In this document: positions 21,982-30,186 of the stretch, one piece after another | Numbering within the stretch: the stretch's first letter is position 1 | Layout of the letters: the number at the start of each line of letters is the position of its first letter | Source of the DNA: a virus | Strand: one strand, 5' to 3' | Length of the DNA stretch: 64,000 bases | IMG/VR virus record: IMGVR_UViG_3300023313_000004 | Location: 1 to 64,000 of that record | Translations under genes and position numbers: made by a program | Notes under the pieces: generated by a model | Database searches by the model: none | What the model was told of the DNA's origin: nothing | The model's input: only the letters and a program-made list of their open reading frames with translations

Positions 21982-22683
21982 TTATAAATCCTTATTAAAG
22001 TCAGGGATACTTGCATCTGTAGCTGTGCTTATGGCATTAGCAGGAGACGTGCTCATCCCTAGGAGATTACGCATATCCTCTGCCTTGGTGTACACAACTT
22101 CCTCCTCATAATTAAGAGGTTCTGCTTTTTTCCCCCACTTTTCAACCAGCTGGTCTCGGTCTAATTTGGCGGAGAAATCAAATAAGTCTCCGACTGCTGG
22201 TACCTTATCTCCCTCTTGTCGAGATACATCGAAGGTAGCACCTGCAAGACCGCCTCGTTTAGTCGCAAGACGTTGTAGTATTTTTCTAGTGCCTTGCTTC
22301 ATCACAAAGAGTTTAACCGTGTCAGAGTACTCCTTTCCGTCCTTCTTAGACACATAGGTAGAGTGGTCAATAATGGTCATTATGGCTACGCAAGCAGGGT
22401 TATCTCCTGACTCACAGATAGGGCAAGGCTCAACATCCCCTGTACAAGTAAATAGATTGCCCCATTTACCGTTTAGCTTTAAGTTATGTTCATAGAAAAC
22501 AGGTACATCTAGTAACCCATTAGCATCTAGTTCTCCATCCACAAACGTAATTTGTGTTTCCCCACCAGAAGGTAGCCAGAACCTAAAGGCACCGTGCTCT
22601 TTCTCTCTGAGGTCTGCTTTTAACTTCTCTTTCTTCAGTATCTCTTGTGCATCTGCACCTTTCTTTAAAAAACTAACGGCCAT
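21982..22683 (-). CDS. Single-stranded DNA-binding protein (gp32-like)
   Basis: This 233-residue protein has an N-terminal basic region, a central OB-fold-like part with a zinc-binding-type FTCTGDVEPCPICESG segment (about 80-93), and a short acidic tail ending DFNKDL, as in gp32-type proteins that recruit partners through the tail. It would protect ssDNA at forks and assist the recombinase. It has its own promoter (P5) and terminator, which suits a protein needed in high amount. Confidence 0.8.
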   Translation of the reverse strand: MAVSFLKKGADAQEILKKEKLKADLREKEHGAFRFWLPSGGETQITFVDGELDANGLLDVPVFYEHNLKLNGKWGNLFTCTGDVEPCPICESGDNPACVAIMTIIDHSTYVSKKDGKEYSDTVKLFVMKQGTRKILQRLATKRGGLAGATFDVSRQEGDKVPAVGDLFDFSAKLDRDQLVEKWGKKAEPLNYEEEVVYTKAEDMRNLLGMSTSPANAISTATDASIPDFNKDL

Positions 22684-22745
22684 ATCATCACTCCTAATTT
22701 GCTGTACCTAGACAGCTTATTTCTCGTACCTAGACGAGTTGTGGT

Positions 22746-22774
22746 AGGCTATTCCTGACCTTACCACTTGTCAA
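22746..22774 (-). promoter_or_regulatory. Promoter P5
   Basis: TTGACA (22769-22774) and a weak TAGCCT (22746-22751) are 17 bp apart on the minus strand, with the shared TTGACAAGTG block. It drives the ssDNA-binding protein gene. Confidence 0.65.
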
Positions 22775-23730
22775 GGGGTATTAAGTTTCAATACATCCCC
22801 TAGCAATTCTTGTAATTCTACTACGGTCATATCTCCTGCATCACTCTTGGGGGTGTACTGGGCAGTGACAGTGTTCCCTAGATACTTCCTCATGTTCTTC
22901 CTAGCAATATCGCCCCCATGCCCCGCGTCAAAGAGAGTTACTATCTCCACCGCGTCAGCTAGGCGTAGGGTTTTCTTCTTACTAAATGAGCATGAAAATC
23001 CTGCCACCACATTTGGGTACACCCTCTTGATGCTCGCTACATCAAATACAGACTCTGTGACTAATAGGGGTTTGTCTAGGGACATAGTGTCCTCTCCATA
23101 CCAGAGGTGTAAATTTGTTTTGCCCTCGTACTGGTACTGGTAGTACCTTAGGGTATTGCTATCTAGGATAGCCCTCCCATTCATACCCACTAATAGACCT
23201 TCTTGGTTCCTGTAGGGAAAGCAGACTCTTTGTTGTTGTTCATCCCACCGCATATCTAAGTCCACAGCTACATCTGGTGTTATCTCCCTAGTAGTTAGGT
23301 AGGCGCAGGCAGACTCGGACTCCAAGACAGGGGGGTAATTGTTTAGCCACCAATCAGGAAAATCCCAGTCTATAGTAGGGACTTTAGAGTACTCCTCATA
23401 ATCAGGGATGCTATCTGCAGATACCATAACCTCGTCCGCTGCCCCTGCACAAACCTCCATAAGTAACTTAATATTCATCGTAGTAGGCTTGCCTGAGTAC
23501 AGTGTTGCGACTTCTATCGCTAAGTCCATTAAATCCCCACTGCTGTTGCAGGAAAAGCAATGGTATCTGCCAGTAGGGTCATCACATTGGATGCCAAAGC
23601 TAGGGTTGCTATCCTTACCACTATCATGCTTAAAGGGGGCAAAGGGGCAGGGTAGGATTACCCACGCCCCCCTTTCTGTATGCCCATTCCCAAGGATGCT
23701 AGCTATATTTAGGGCTGTAGCCCTATGCAC
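22771..23730 (-). CDS. DNA primase (CHC2 zinc finger and TOPRIM)
   Basis: This is a 319-residue protein. The N terminus has a zinc-finger pattern (CPF...H then CFSCNSSGD, about 28-65), and the C-terminal half has the TOPRIM motifs VTESVFDVAS and LFDAGHGGD (about 225-275). This is the two-part layout of phage primases without a fused helicase, and a separate DnaB-like helicase is encoded at 26390-27643. The start at GTG 23730 overlaps the previous gene's stop. Confidence 0.88.
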   Translation of the reverse strand: MHRATALNIASILGNGHTERGAWVILPCPFAPFKHDSGKDSNPSFGIQCDDPTGRYHCFSCNSSGDLMDLAIEVATLYSGKPTTMNIKLLMEVCAGAADEVMVSADSIPDYEEYSKVPTIDWDFPDWWLNNYPPVLESESACAYLTTREITPDVAVDLDMRWDEQQQRVCFPYRNQEGLLVGMNGRAILDSNTLRYYQYQYEGKTNLHLWYGEDTMSLDKPLLVTESVFDVASIKRVYPNVVAGFSCSFSKKKTLRLADAVEIVTLFDAGHGGDIARKNMRKYLGNTVTAQYTPKSDAGDMTVVELQELLGDVLKLNTP

Positions 23731-24175
23731 TCTTAACTACTACTTTTCTCGCACCACTCTGGTTGGATTCCAAGACTGTGCCCCTTTGTTCTGGGGTGAG
23801 GTAATCATCCACATCACTTAATTTTATGGAGACCAACTCCATAAATACCTCTTCCCCCAGTAAGTCTCTAATGCGGTGCATATCCTTCACTGACCTAGAG
23901 GTGGCTTTAGCCCCTACAGTAACAACACTTGTCCCGTCATTATACACTTGGGACTCCTCCGCATCATGGGCAGTATCAAAAGCCGATATGAGGGCTTTTT
24001 TTGTTGAGGCCTCTAATTTCTTGGCTGACAGGTACTCAGGACTAGCGTTTAGCTTAGTGAATGTACTTTTAGCTTTGCCAAAGGCTTCAGCTAAGGATGT
24101 AATCTCCTCTTCCGTGGTAGTTGTGGGGGTGATTGTGTCCTGCTTACTTTTTTTCTTTAAAATGTTTACTGGCAT
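23723..24175 (-). CDS. Hypothetical protein upstream of primase
   Basis: This 150-residue protein starts at ATG 24175 behind AAGGAG. It has a Lys-rich start, a Thr-rich linker, long helices (about 25-75) and a C-terminal basic segment. No domain is recognised. Overlap with the primase gene suggests a replication role. Confidence 0.65.
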   Translation of the reverse strand: MPVNILKKKSKQDTITPTTTTEEEITSLAEAFGKAKSTFTKLNASPEYLSAKKLEASTKKALISAFDTAHDAEESQVYNDGTSVVTVGAKATSRSVKDMHRIRDLLGEEVFMELVSIKLSDVDDYLTPEQRGTVLESNQSGARKVVVKSA

Positions 24176-24192
24176 ATTGTGTTTCTCCTTGT

Positions 24193-24222
24193 CCCCCTTT
24201 AGGTATCTGGGGGGTTTTTTAT
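24193..24222 (+). terminator. Terminator-like hairpin on the plus strand
   Basis: CCCCC (24193-24197) and GGGGGG (24209-24214) form a stem followed by TTTTTT on the plus strand, that is, against the direction of the genes. It may block antisense transcription. It does not look like a terminator for the leftward operon. Confidence 0.6.
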
Positions 24223-24234
24223 TAGGTATGTGTA

Positions 24235-24702
24235 TTACTTGTTCCCGCTAGAGCCAAACCCTTCTGCGCCCCTGTTGGACTCAGATAGTTCAGTTGTCTG
24301 TTGTAGGCGCACATTGACTAGAGGTACTAGGAGCATTTGTGCTATCCTATCCCCCTTAGTTATATGATATGGTGTATTTTTCTCCCCCATACCCCCCAAT
24401 TTAGTTAGGAGTACCCCTACTTCCCCTCTATAATCTGAGTCGATAGTTCCAACACCGTTAACTAGCATTATCCCTTGCTTGTATGCCAAGCCTGACCTTG
24501 CGCGTATCTGCAGTTCGTAACCCTCTGGTACCTCTACTGCGAACCCCGTCCTTACCAATGTGCAAACCCCTGCAGGTATATCAGCACTCTCTGCTGCTCT
24601 AATATCCATCCCTGCCGCCCCTACCGTCTCATACTGGGGTGGTACTCCCCCTTCCAGTAAAATAATAGGTAGGTCAATAATATTTCCTGCATAATTTTCC
24701 AT
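24235..24702 (-). CDS. dut: dUTPase
   Basis: This 155-residue enzyme contains the five trimeric dUTPase motifs: AAGMDIRAAE, RSGLA, NGVGTIDSDYRGE, GDRIAQM and the C-terminal RGAEGFGSSG. It hydrolyses dUTP to dUMP and pyrophosphate, keeping uracil out of phage DNA and feeding dTMP synthesis. ATG 24702 has GAGGA upstream; an earlier in-frame ATG lacks one. Confidence 0.96.
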   Translation of the reverse strand: MENYAGNIIDLPIILLEGGVPPQYETVGAAGMDIRAAESADIPAGVCTLVRTGFAVEVPEGYELQIRARSGLAYKQGIMLVNGVGTIDSDYRGEVGVLLTKLGGMGEKNTPYHITKGDRIAQMLLVPLVNVRLQQTTELSESNRGAEGFGSSGNK

Positions 24703-24726
24703 AGGATTCCTCGTATGTATCATTAG

Positions 24727-25065
24727 TTAGTATTGCCCCTGCTGCTGTAGATGTGTCATCCACTCAGGGTCTTTATCTTCGTGCTCTTCTTCTGTGCTGG
24801 GAGGGTTGGACATATATTCTAGTAGTTCCACCCTAGTCTCTTCCTCTAGGTCATGGAGAACACCTAAGAAAGGGTTTCCTAGAATGTTATTCTCTGGGGT
24901 GTAGGTGGTCGCCTCTAGCCCCACTGTAACGGCTTCTAGGGTAGTGTCCCCATCTGCATCATCCCACGAGAAGAATACATTTATGGGCTGTTCTTCTACC
25001 CCTACATAAGTACTCGTGAATAGCACCGCGCTAGTTTGACCTAGTATCTGTATCTTTTTTTGCAT
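24727..25065 (-). CDS. Small acidic hypothetical protein
   Basis: This 112-residue protein starts at ATG 25065 after AAGGAGG. The first 50 residues look beta-rich (VLFTSTYVGV.EQPINVFFSW), and the rest is acidic. No family is known. It is the first gene after promoter P6, ahead of dut. Confidence 0.65.
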   Translation of the reverse strand: MQKKIQILGQTSAVLFTSTYVGVEEQPINVFFSWDDADGDTTLEAVTVGLEATTYTPENNILGNPFLGVLHDLEEETRVELLEYMSNPPSTEEEHEDKDPEWMTHLQQQGQY

Positions 25066-25089
25066 AATAACCTCCTTGTCTTGGGTGGT

Positions 25090-25118
25090 AGTCTGACAGA
25101 CCTATCTTAACTTGTCAA
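25090..25118 (-). promoter_or_regulatory. Promoter P6 (weak -10)
   Basis: TTGACA (25113-25118) with TTGACAAGTT context is on the minus strand, with CAGACT at 17 bp spacing. The -10 is poor, so an activator may be needed. Confidence 0.55.
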
Positions 25119-25125
25119 CATGGGA

Positions 25126-25287
25126 TTATAGGAAGGCATTTATTTGTTTCTTCCTCCACTTTTTAGATTGGTGCTCAAACTTAACTAAGGCTTGTGCTGC
25201 ACCTAGGCACCATTCCCTCCCCCAATGTAACACTGCTTTCGCTTTAGCCTGTACTTTCTTATTCTCTGCTTGTGTGTCAGTACTCAT
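25126..25287 (-). CDS. Small basic protein
   Basis: This 53-residue ORF starts at ATG 25287 and overlaps the stop of 25284-25448 (ATGA). It is Lys/Trp-rich and helical (REWCLGAAQALVKFEHQSKKW). The function is unknown. It lies immediately before promoter P6 at the end of the dNMP kinase operon. Confidence 0.6.
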   Translation of the reverse strand: MSTDTQAENKKVQAKAKAVLHWGREWCLGAAQALVKFEHQSKKWRKKQINAFL

Positions 25288-25448
25288 ACTGCTTTTCTCT
25301 CCTGTGTATAGACCCTTGCGTTGGTCTGGTTATCAAAAACAGTGCGATACCCTGCTTCTATATCTATGCCTCTCTCTTGTAAGTAAGTAAGTAAGGCTAC
25401 TCGGTCTAGCCCTTCAGCCTTGTGCTCTGGTATTATAACAGTAATCAT
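25284..25448 (-). CDS. Small hypothetical protein
   Basis: This 54-residue ORF has an ATG at 25448 overlapping the TGA of the APS-kinase-like gene. It shows a beta-alpha-beta pattern (MITVIIPEHK...LLTYLQERGIDIEAGYRTVF) without catalytic motifs. Overlaps on both sides support it as a real gene. Confidence 0.6.
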   Translation of the reverse strand: MITVIIPEHKAEGLDRVALLTYLQERGIDIEAGYRTVFDNQTNARVYTQERKAV

Positions 25449-25825
25449 TCTTCCTCCGCTGGGGACTCAAAATCCTCATTTATGTAATCGTCACCAAATC
25501 TCTCTACTTGTCTGGCTCTTAAATTATCTGGGTCGTAGTCTGCCAATAAAAAAGTGGCGTGGGGTATTAACGCCTTAATAAAGTTACGCTGTGCCTTCTT
25601 AGGGGTTATAGCAGCAATGCACACACTTACCCCTTGTTCTGACAGTAGTGCTGCGACTCCTGCCAGTGTTCTTACATTAGTGTCTCTAGCTTCTGCACTT
25701 AATGACCAATTTTTAGACCTAACCCTTACGGCGTGGGAGTCTAACTTAACCCCTTGGAATTGATTAAGTATCTTTGTTTTTCCTGAGCATGGAGGGCCAT
25801 AAACCCAAACGACTTTGCCTTTCAT
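25445..25825 (-). CDS. APS-kinase-like P-loop protein
   Basis: This is a 126-residue protein with Walker A GPPCSGKT (10-17). The following LD..AVR, LSAEARDTNVRTLAGVAALL and V.IAAITPKKAQR segments line up with the LDGDNVR, DR.ENIRR..EVA and ISP...R blocks of adenylylsulfate kinase (CysC). The C-terminal part that closes over APS in CysC is reduced. It may make PAPS for the two sulfotransferases, or may be a polynucleotide or nucleoside kinase that only shares the fold. It overlaps the dNMP kinase gene. Confidence 0.65.
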   Translation of the reverse strand: MKGKVVWVYGPPCSGKTKILNQFQGVKLDSHAVRVRSKNWSLSAEARDTNVRTLAGVAALLSEQGVSVCIAAITPKKAQRNFIKALIPHATFLLADYDPDNLRARQVERFGDDYINEDFESPAEEE

Positions 25826-26400
25826 ACCAACACCTCTCTCTTTATACTATCTGCTATTACCTTAATTTTAGCTAGGTAATGTGTTAAGCCTTTACTATTT
25901 ATAACCCTTACTGTCTTATACTTGTCTGGGTACCCCTTCTCTGAGGCGTGTTCCTCCCCCCCTGTAGTAGTAAAGGGGTTATTGGGGCGAATGACATGGA
26001 TTATTATGCCTCCAGTAGCCCTTACCCACGCTGCCTCATCCTCAAACCTGCAATCACTAAGTACAACATACTTACTCCCAGCAGCCCCAGCAGCCTCTAT
26101 CGCCAGCTTTGCTCGTAATACCCAGAAATCACCCCCGAAAGTGCCCCTAATAGCTTCTGTCCCAAACTTCTGAAGCATATCCCTATGGGTTAGTCCCCAC
26201 TTAGGGCTCATAGCGGCTTTCCCTTCCTGTGTGTGGAAGGTACTAACGTCCACTCCAAATAAAATAGCTGCTGCCTTCTTTAGGGGGTCTGCAAAGGCTA
26301 TCTCTGTTGCATGTAGTGCTGTTACTAGCTCTGAAGCCATAGTGGACTTACCAGAGCCCATAGCACCAGATATAGCTATAATTTTAGGTTTAGTCTGCAT
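25822..26400 (-). CDS. Deoxynucleoside monophosphate kinase
   Basis: This 192-residue protein has Walker A GAMGSGKST (about 11-19), FADPLKKAAA, RDMLQKFGTEAIR...WV and a VLSDCRFEDEA motif, the usual order in T4 gp1-type phage dNMP kinases. It phosphorylates dNMPs from degraded host DNA. ATG 26400 follows GGAG and overlaps the DnaB-like gene's 3' end. Confidence 0.88.
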   Translation of the reverse strand: MQTKPKIIAISGAMGSGKSTMASELVTALHATEIAFADPLKKAAAILFGVDVSTFHTQEGKAAMSPKWGLTHRDMLQKFGTEAIRGTFGGDFWVLRAKLAIEAAGAAGSKYVVLSDCRFEDEAAWVRATGGIIIHVIRPNNPFTTTGGEEHASEKGYPDKYKTVRVINSKGLTHYLAKIKVIADSIKREVLV

Positions 26401-27643
26401 TCAAATCTCCAAAATCTTCTTCTTTCCACTCAGAAAAATCCATATTGCTGAAGTCCCAGTTTATCTTAAACGTGCCTTGTTCACCACTCCTTCCTTTTAG
26501 TACACTAACCTCTCTTGATTGGAGGGTTTCCACTGTGTCACTTTGTAACATCCCTAGGACAATACTGGACAGCTGCCCTATAGCATCTGACCCTGCGATA
26601 TGTTCTAGCCCAGTGCTATCCCCCGTAGAAGTTTTTACTTTTGTGGCTTCCCTGTTTAGTTGGTACGATAAACATGCAGGTATATCTAATTCCGTGGCTA
26701 GGTTCTTAAATAACTCGCAGTTTGCCTCTATCCTTGCAGGCTTAGATAAGTAGGTGTCCTTATGCCTAACTAAGTACGCCCCATCAATAAATAAAACGTC
26801 AGGTGTTAGCTGCTGGGATAGCATCCATATATCTTCAGCTGTTGAGCTGAGTGCCCCATCAATAACATAAAAGGGTACATTAGACTCTTTTACTTCCATC
26901 ATGGCATGAAAAAAGTCTTTATAGTCTTGGGTGATAAACCCTGCTTTCATTAAGTGCGTTAGGTTTTTGCGAGTGTACATGGCAGCTAGTCGTTGAAAAA
27001 TCACCAAGGGCTTCATCTCCATAGACACGAACACTACCGCCTTACCATGCTTCTTCCACGCATTTAGAGCGACAAACAACAGTAGGAATGTCTTTCCCAT
27101 AGCAGGGCGACCAACTATAGAGAGTACATCTCCTCCACCAATACCCCCTGTCATATCATCTAGGAACTCCCACCCAAAAGTTAGGGCATAGTCATCCCCC
27201 TCCATAATGGTCTGTTTGTATGTACCAAGTAGAGACTCTCTTGCCTCCCTAAAATCCATAATTTTACTACCATGGTTTACCCTTACTAACGCCATCACGT
27301 CTGCCATGAGAGAATCTAATGCCTTCTCTGGGTTCATATCCCTGAGGGATGTGCTAGCGGATACCACTGCCCTCTTTAGCATACCATGTAGGTGTTTCTT
27401 CTTAACCGCATCCTCGTAGTACTTTAGGGGTTCTGCAGGGGCACTAACTTGCAGCCCGAACTTATGCTCCACCGTCTCTACCGCAGGGATAGTGCCGTAT
27501 TTGGTGACGTGGGTGTGGATGTAATCGTACACCTCTGCCTCATTGGCACCCAAATAAGATGCATCAACATCAAGGTGTGCAAAGGGGGCTACCTTAGCCC
27601 CGATAAGGACACTGTGTATTAAACTCATTCCTGCACTACTCAA
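26390..27643 (-). CDS. DnaB-like replicative helicase
   Basis: This 417-residue protein has an N-terminal helical domain and a RecA-type motor with FGWEFLDDMTGGIGGGDVLSIVGRPAMGKTFL (Walker A 178-185), VVFVSMEM, a LFIDGAYLV Walker B and the HIAGSDAIGQ loop. It would unwind DNA at the fork with the separate primase. Initiation is at TTG 27643, because AGGAGG lies at ideal distance; ATG 27628 is the alternative. Confidence 0.92.
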   Translation of the reverse strand: MSSAGMSLIHSVLIGAKVAPFAHLDVDASYLGANEAEVYDYIHTHVTKYGTIPAVETVEHKFGLQVSAPAEPLKYYEDAVKKKHLHGMLKRAVVSASTSLRDMNPEKALDSLMADVMALVRVNHGSKIMDFREARESLLGTYKQTIMEGDDYALTFGWEFLDDMTGGIGGGDVLSIVGRPAMGKTFLLLFVALNAWKKHGKAVVFVSMEMKPLVIFQRLAAMYTRKNLTHLMKAGFITQDYKDFFHAMMEVKESNVPFYVIDGALSSTAEDIWMLSQQLTPDVLFIDGAYLVRHKDTYLSKPARIEANCELFKNLATELDIPACLSYQLNREATKVKTSTGDSTGLEHIAGSDAIGQLSSIVLGMLQSDTVETLQSREVSVLKGRSGEQGTFKINWDFSNMDFSEWKEEDFGDLNAD

Positions 27644-27657
27644 AATAACACCTCCTC

Positions 27658-28242
27658 TTAATCAATTATGTTCTTAAAATGGTTGGTAATATGGCTCTTA
27701 AAAGGTGCTCCGTAATCATCAGATAGTGCTCGCATATCCTCTACATATATCACGGTCTGCTGCCCTTTAGCATACCTACTGTACAGCATCCCTAAAATAA
27801 GGGACGTTTGCCAGTCTGGAACTCTCCCCCCAGAGGACTGCCTGTAAAAGAAGTTAGGTATAAGTAACACTGTGGCATCGACTGTGCCTCCCTTCTTATA
27901 CACCTCTATAACCTCTTGTATGGTGAATACCTGTGCTCGAACAAAGTTACGAAGGAAGCAGCCTGCTAAAGCAAACATCTTAACCCCTACATCTCCACAT
28001 GCACCAGAGTAAACCAATCCCCCGTTCTCGGAGAGGGGGAGCTTCCTTAGTGCCCGAACCCAGCACCTCTCCTCCTCACCACAAAAATCCGATAGCTTAG
28101 TGTACACCATCTGCTTAGGGATATGGGCATCAGTAACGATACTCTCCAACTCTCCTACCAGCCTAGCATGTTTAGTGGGGTCTAGTACCCCAGAGGAGTA
28201 GCACTCCTTATACCGCAAGACGTGGGCATCAATATCATCCAT
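27658..28242 (-). CDS. Probable helicase-loader-like protein
   Basis: This 194-residue protein starts at ATG 28242 with AAGGAG upstream, overlapping the initiator gene. Its C-terminal half has a Rossmann-like pattern (ATVLLIPNFF...SLILGMLYSRYAKGQQTVIYVED) like the ATPase half of DnaC-type loaders, but a clear Walker A is missing. Placement between initiator and helicase supports a loader role. Confidence 0.55.
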   Translation of the reverse strand: MDDIDAHVLRYKECYSSGVLDPTKHARLVGELESIVTDAHIPKQMVYTKLSDFCGEEERCWVRALRKLPLSENGGLVYSGACGDVGVKMFALAGCFLRNFVRAQVFTIQEVIEVYKKGGTVDATVLLIPNFFYRQSSGGRVPDWQTSLILGMLYSRYAKGQQTVIYVEDMRALSDDYGAPFKSHITNHFKNIID

Positions 28243-29293
28243 GTGTGTCTCCTTGTAATTCAAGTTCTATTGCTTCCATCTCTGCTAAAGTCACTTTCTT
28301 AGCCAAGTTACTGCTACTAATGCTAACGGAGGGGGAAGAAGGCTTAGGATTTAGGGTACCCAAGGACACTGAAGGGGTATAGAGGCTCTGCTTAAAGAAT
28401 TGGGGGATGTAGTCTACACTAACCAACATAAAACCTAACTGTGGCTGTTTAGGGGGGTTATGCCCTCCAGACTTAGACTTAACAAAGTAAGAGAACGAAT
28501 CCCAGTTTAGCAAAGCATACTGGTAAGCCTCTGAGTTCTCAGCCCCCAATTTGGAGATAAGGTGCTTAAATTGCCCAATACTCTTAGAAGTTAGGGGTAA
28601 AGGGGTCATATCGTACTCCTGCCTACAAGTTTCTAACCAGAATTTAGACACATTATTGTACGAAAAATCCCCTAGTAGGGAAGGTTTTGCCTTCTCTAGG
28701 GAAATATCTAAAATATCAGTAACAGTAACAGAAGCCTTTATATACTTAGGTTTCTTCCCTGATTTTAGGGTTGTCCCTAGAGGTTTGTCAGGGAAAGATT
28801 CATCTTTTCCTTGTATTCTCTTGGTAGTCTCTGTAGAAGTATAATGGTTGCATAGTGCCATTTTGGCATTATGCATAGTGCCATTTTGGCACTTTGGGAT
28901 AGTGCCATTTTGGCACTTTGGGAAATATTCCCCTTTCTCCTCTTTTTCCTGTTCTACAGCCCAGTCCTCTACAGCCTTATTTAGGGTGATTTTCTCTAGG
29001 CAATACCACTTTGTTCTATCCGTATTCATCCTATTGTATTTTGAGGTGCTTAGTATTACCCCTGCCTCCTCTAGCTCCTTCATATCCCTCTTAAGGGTTC
29101 TTTCTGAATAGAAGGGTAACTGCTCTATCCATGCAGGGTATGTATTCCACACCCACGAGATACCATCCCTGATATTCTTTTGGTATTTAGCCCAGTACTG
29201 TATTTGTTGTATGAGTATCGCTTTCTTTAGTCCAAATACCTTTATTAGGGTAGGTTGTACTACTAAAGGGGACTCCTCTATTAAGTATTTCAT
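28235..29293 (-). CDS. Replication initiation protein with winged-helix N terminus
   Basis: This 352-residue protein starts at ATG 29293 after GGGAGGGGG. Residues 1-110 form a winged helix typical of phage replication initiators (GLKKAILIQQIQYW...SERTLKRDMKELEEAGVI). A low-complexity linker (PKCQNGT repeats) is encoded by palindromic iterons. The C-terminal half resembles DnaD-like helical regions. It probably binds the origin inside its own gene and recruits the loader and DnaB, as lambda O does. Confidence 0.78.
   Translation of the reverse strand: MKYLIEESPLVVQPTLIKVFGLKKAILIQQIQYWAKYQKNIRDGISWVWNTYPAWIEQLPFYSERTLKRDMKELEEAGVILSTSKYNRMNTDRTKWYCLEKITLNKAVEDWAVEQEKEEKGEYFPKCQNGTIPKCQNGTMHNAKMALCNHYTSTETTKRIQGKDESFPDKPLGTTLKSGKKPKYIKASVTVTDILDISLEKAKPSLLGDFSYNNVSKFWLETCRQEYDMTPLPLTSKSIGQFKHLISKLGAENSEAYQYALLNWDSFSYFVKSKSGGHNPPKQPQLGFMLVSVDYIPQFFKQSLYTPSVSLGTLNPKPSSPSVSISSSNLAKKVTLAEMEAIELELQGDTHG
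28854..28917. repeat. Three palindromic iterons, possible replication origin
   Basis: AGTGCCATTTTGGCA occurs at 28854-28868, 28877-28891 and 28901-28915, a 23-24 bp period (about two helical turns). Each copy holds the GTGCCA...TGGCA(C/T) palindrome. They lie in the linker-coding part of the initiator gene, the same arrangement as the lambda origin in gene O. Confidence 0.75.
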
Positions 29294-29295
29294 GT

Positions 29296-29514
29296 TCACC
29301 CCCTCCCATAATAGGGTAGCCCTGCTATGAAACCCCCCAATGTCGCCTTAGTAGTACTAGGTATCTCTTTTTTCTTTTGTGGTCTTAGGGTTGCCCTGAG
29401 CCGTTGTACTGTTGTGGCACTACGACCTAGCTCTAGTCCTATCGCCTTATTGGACTCCCCTCTCGTGATACCCTCTGCCATAAGGGTTAGTTCCTCTTTA
29501 GTAACCCTACCCAT
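29296..29514 (-). CDS. Small helix-turn-helix protein
   Basis: This 72-residue protein has a GESNKAIGLELGRSATTVQRLRATL helix-turn-helix (about 18-42) and a basic tail. It resembles small transcription or replication regulators. It overlaps the 29507-29962 gene and ends 3 nt before the initiator start. Confidence 0.7.
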   Translation of the reverse strand: MGRVTKEELTLMAEGITRGESNKAIGLELGRSATTVQRLRATLRPQKKKEIPSTTKATLGGFIAGLPYYGRG

Positions 29515-29962
29515 TAGTAGTATCTCCCTGTAAGCTACCCAACACCCCTAGCCTTTCTTTACTAGAAGTGCCCCACAAGTAGTCCTCAGCAACCCCCAGT
29601 ACCATCTCTTTGAGTTCCTCTGTCTTCCTCTTCACCTCTTGCAGCCCAAGGATTGAGTCTAGTTCAAATAATAGTTGGTCTACAATACTGGAGGCACTCT
29701 TTATAGCACTTCCAAACTCTACTCTCTCTGATAATAGTATTGCGGACACCTCCATACTTAAATAACCTACCCCCATGTAGTCATAAAGGATTGGTAATGT
29801 TTTTCTCGCGTAGTCCTTATCTACTTCCCCTCCTACTCCTGCTACAGTAAGAACAAAAACTATACGCAATAACTTACTGTCCTTAGGGTATGCAGATACT
29901 CTTGCTGATACCTGCATCTTACTATCAACATACACCAATACTTCCTCTGCCGTCTTGCTCAT
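29507..29962 (-). CDS. Hypothetical helical protein
   Basis: ATG 29962 has GGGAG upstream; a longer form from ATG 30019 is possible. The product (151 residues) is helical with a long amphipathic segment (LLFELDSILGLQEVKRKTEELKEMVLG). No domain is recognised. It is in the initiator operon. Confidence 0.6.
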   Translation of the reverse strand: MSKTAEEVLVYVDSKMQVSARVSAYPKDSKLLRIVFVLTVAGVGGEVDKDYARKTLPILYDYMGVGYLSMEVSAILLSERVEFGSAIKSASSIVDQLLFELDSILGLQEVKRKTEELKEMVLGVAEDYLWGTSSKERLGVLGSLQGDTTNG

Positions 29963-30034
29963 ACTTAACTCTCCCTTTGTTCCCATACACCCCTTTAAAC
30001 TGCCCGTTACTTCATACATACGAATACCCCTCTC

Positions 30035-30124
30035 TCATAGCATCCAATCTAGGGCATAAATATATAACCCTAAGGCTAGGTATCCTGCCGCTGCGTTGCG
30101 TATGTTGTACCAATGTAGTTCCAT
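30035..30124 (-). CDS. 29-residue membrane peptide
   Basis: ATG 30124 follows AGGAGAG. The peptide is mostly hydrophobic and aromatic (AAAGYLALGLYIYALDW), able to span a membrane once. It is the first ORF after promoter P7, so it heads the initiator-helicase operon. Confidence 0.5.
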   Translation of the reverse strand: MELHWYNIRNAAAGYLALGLYIYALDWML

Positions 30125-30157
30125 ATATCTCTCCTATCTATTTATGCACTTAAGGGC

Positions 30158-30186
30158 ACAGTACCCTCTTTTCTTTCACTTGTCAA
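30158..30186 (-). promoter_or_regulatory. Promoter P7
   Basis: TTGACA (30181-30186) and TACTGT (30158-30163) are 17 bp apart, with the shared TTGACAAGTG block. The -35 overlaps the last codons of the AAA+ gene, which end in GTT GAC AAG TGA. It drives the replication operon. Confidence 0.75.
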
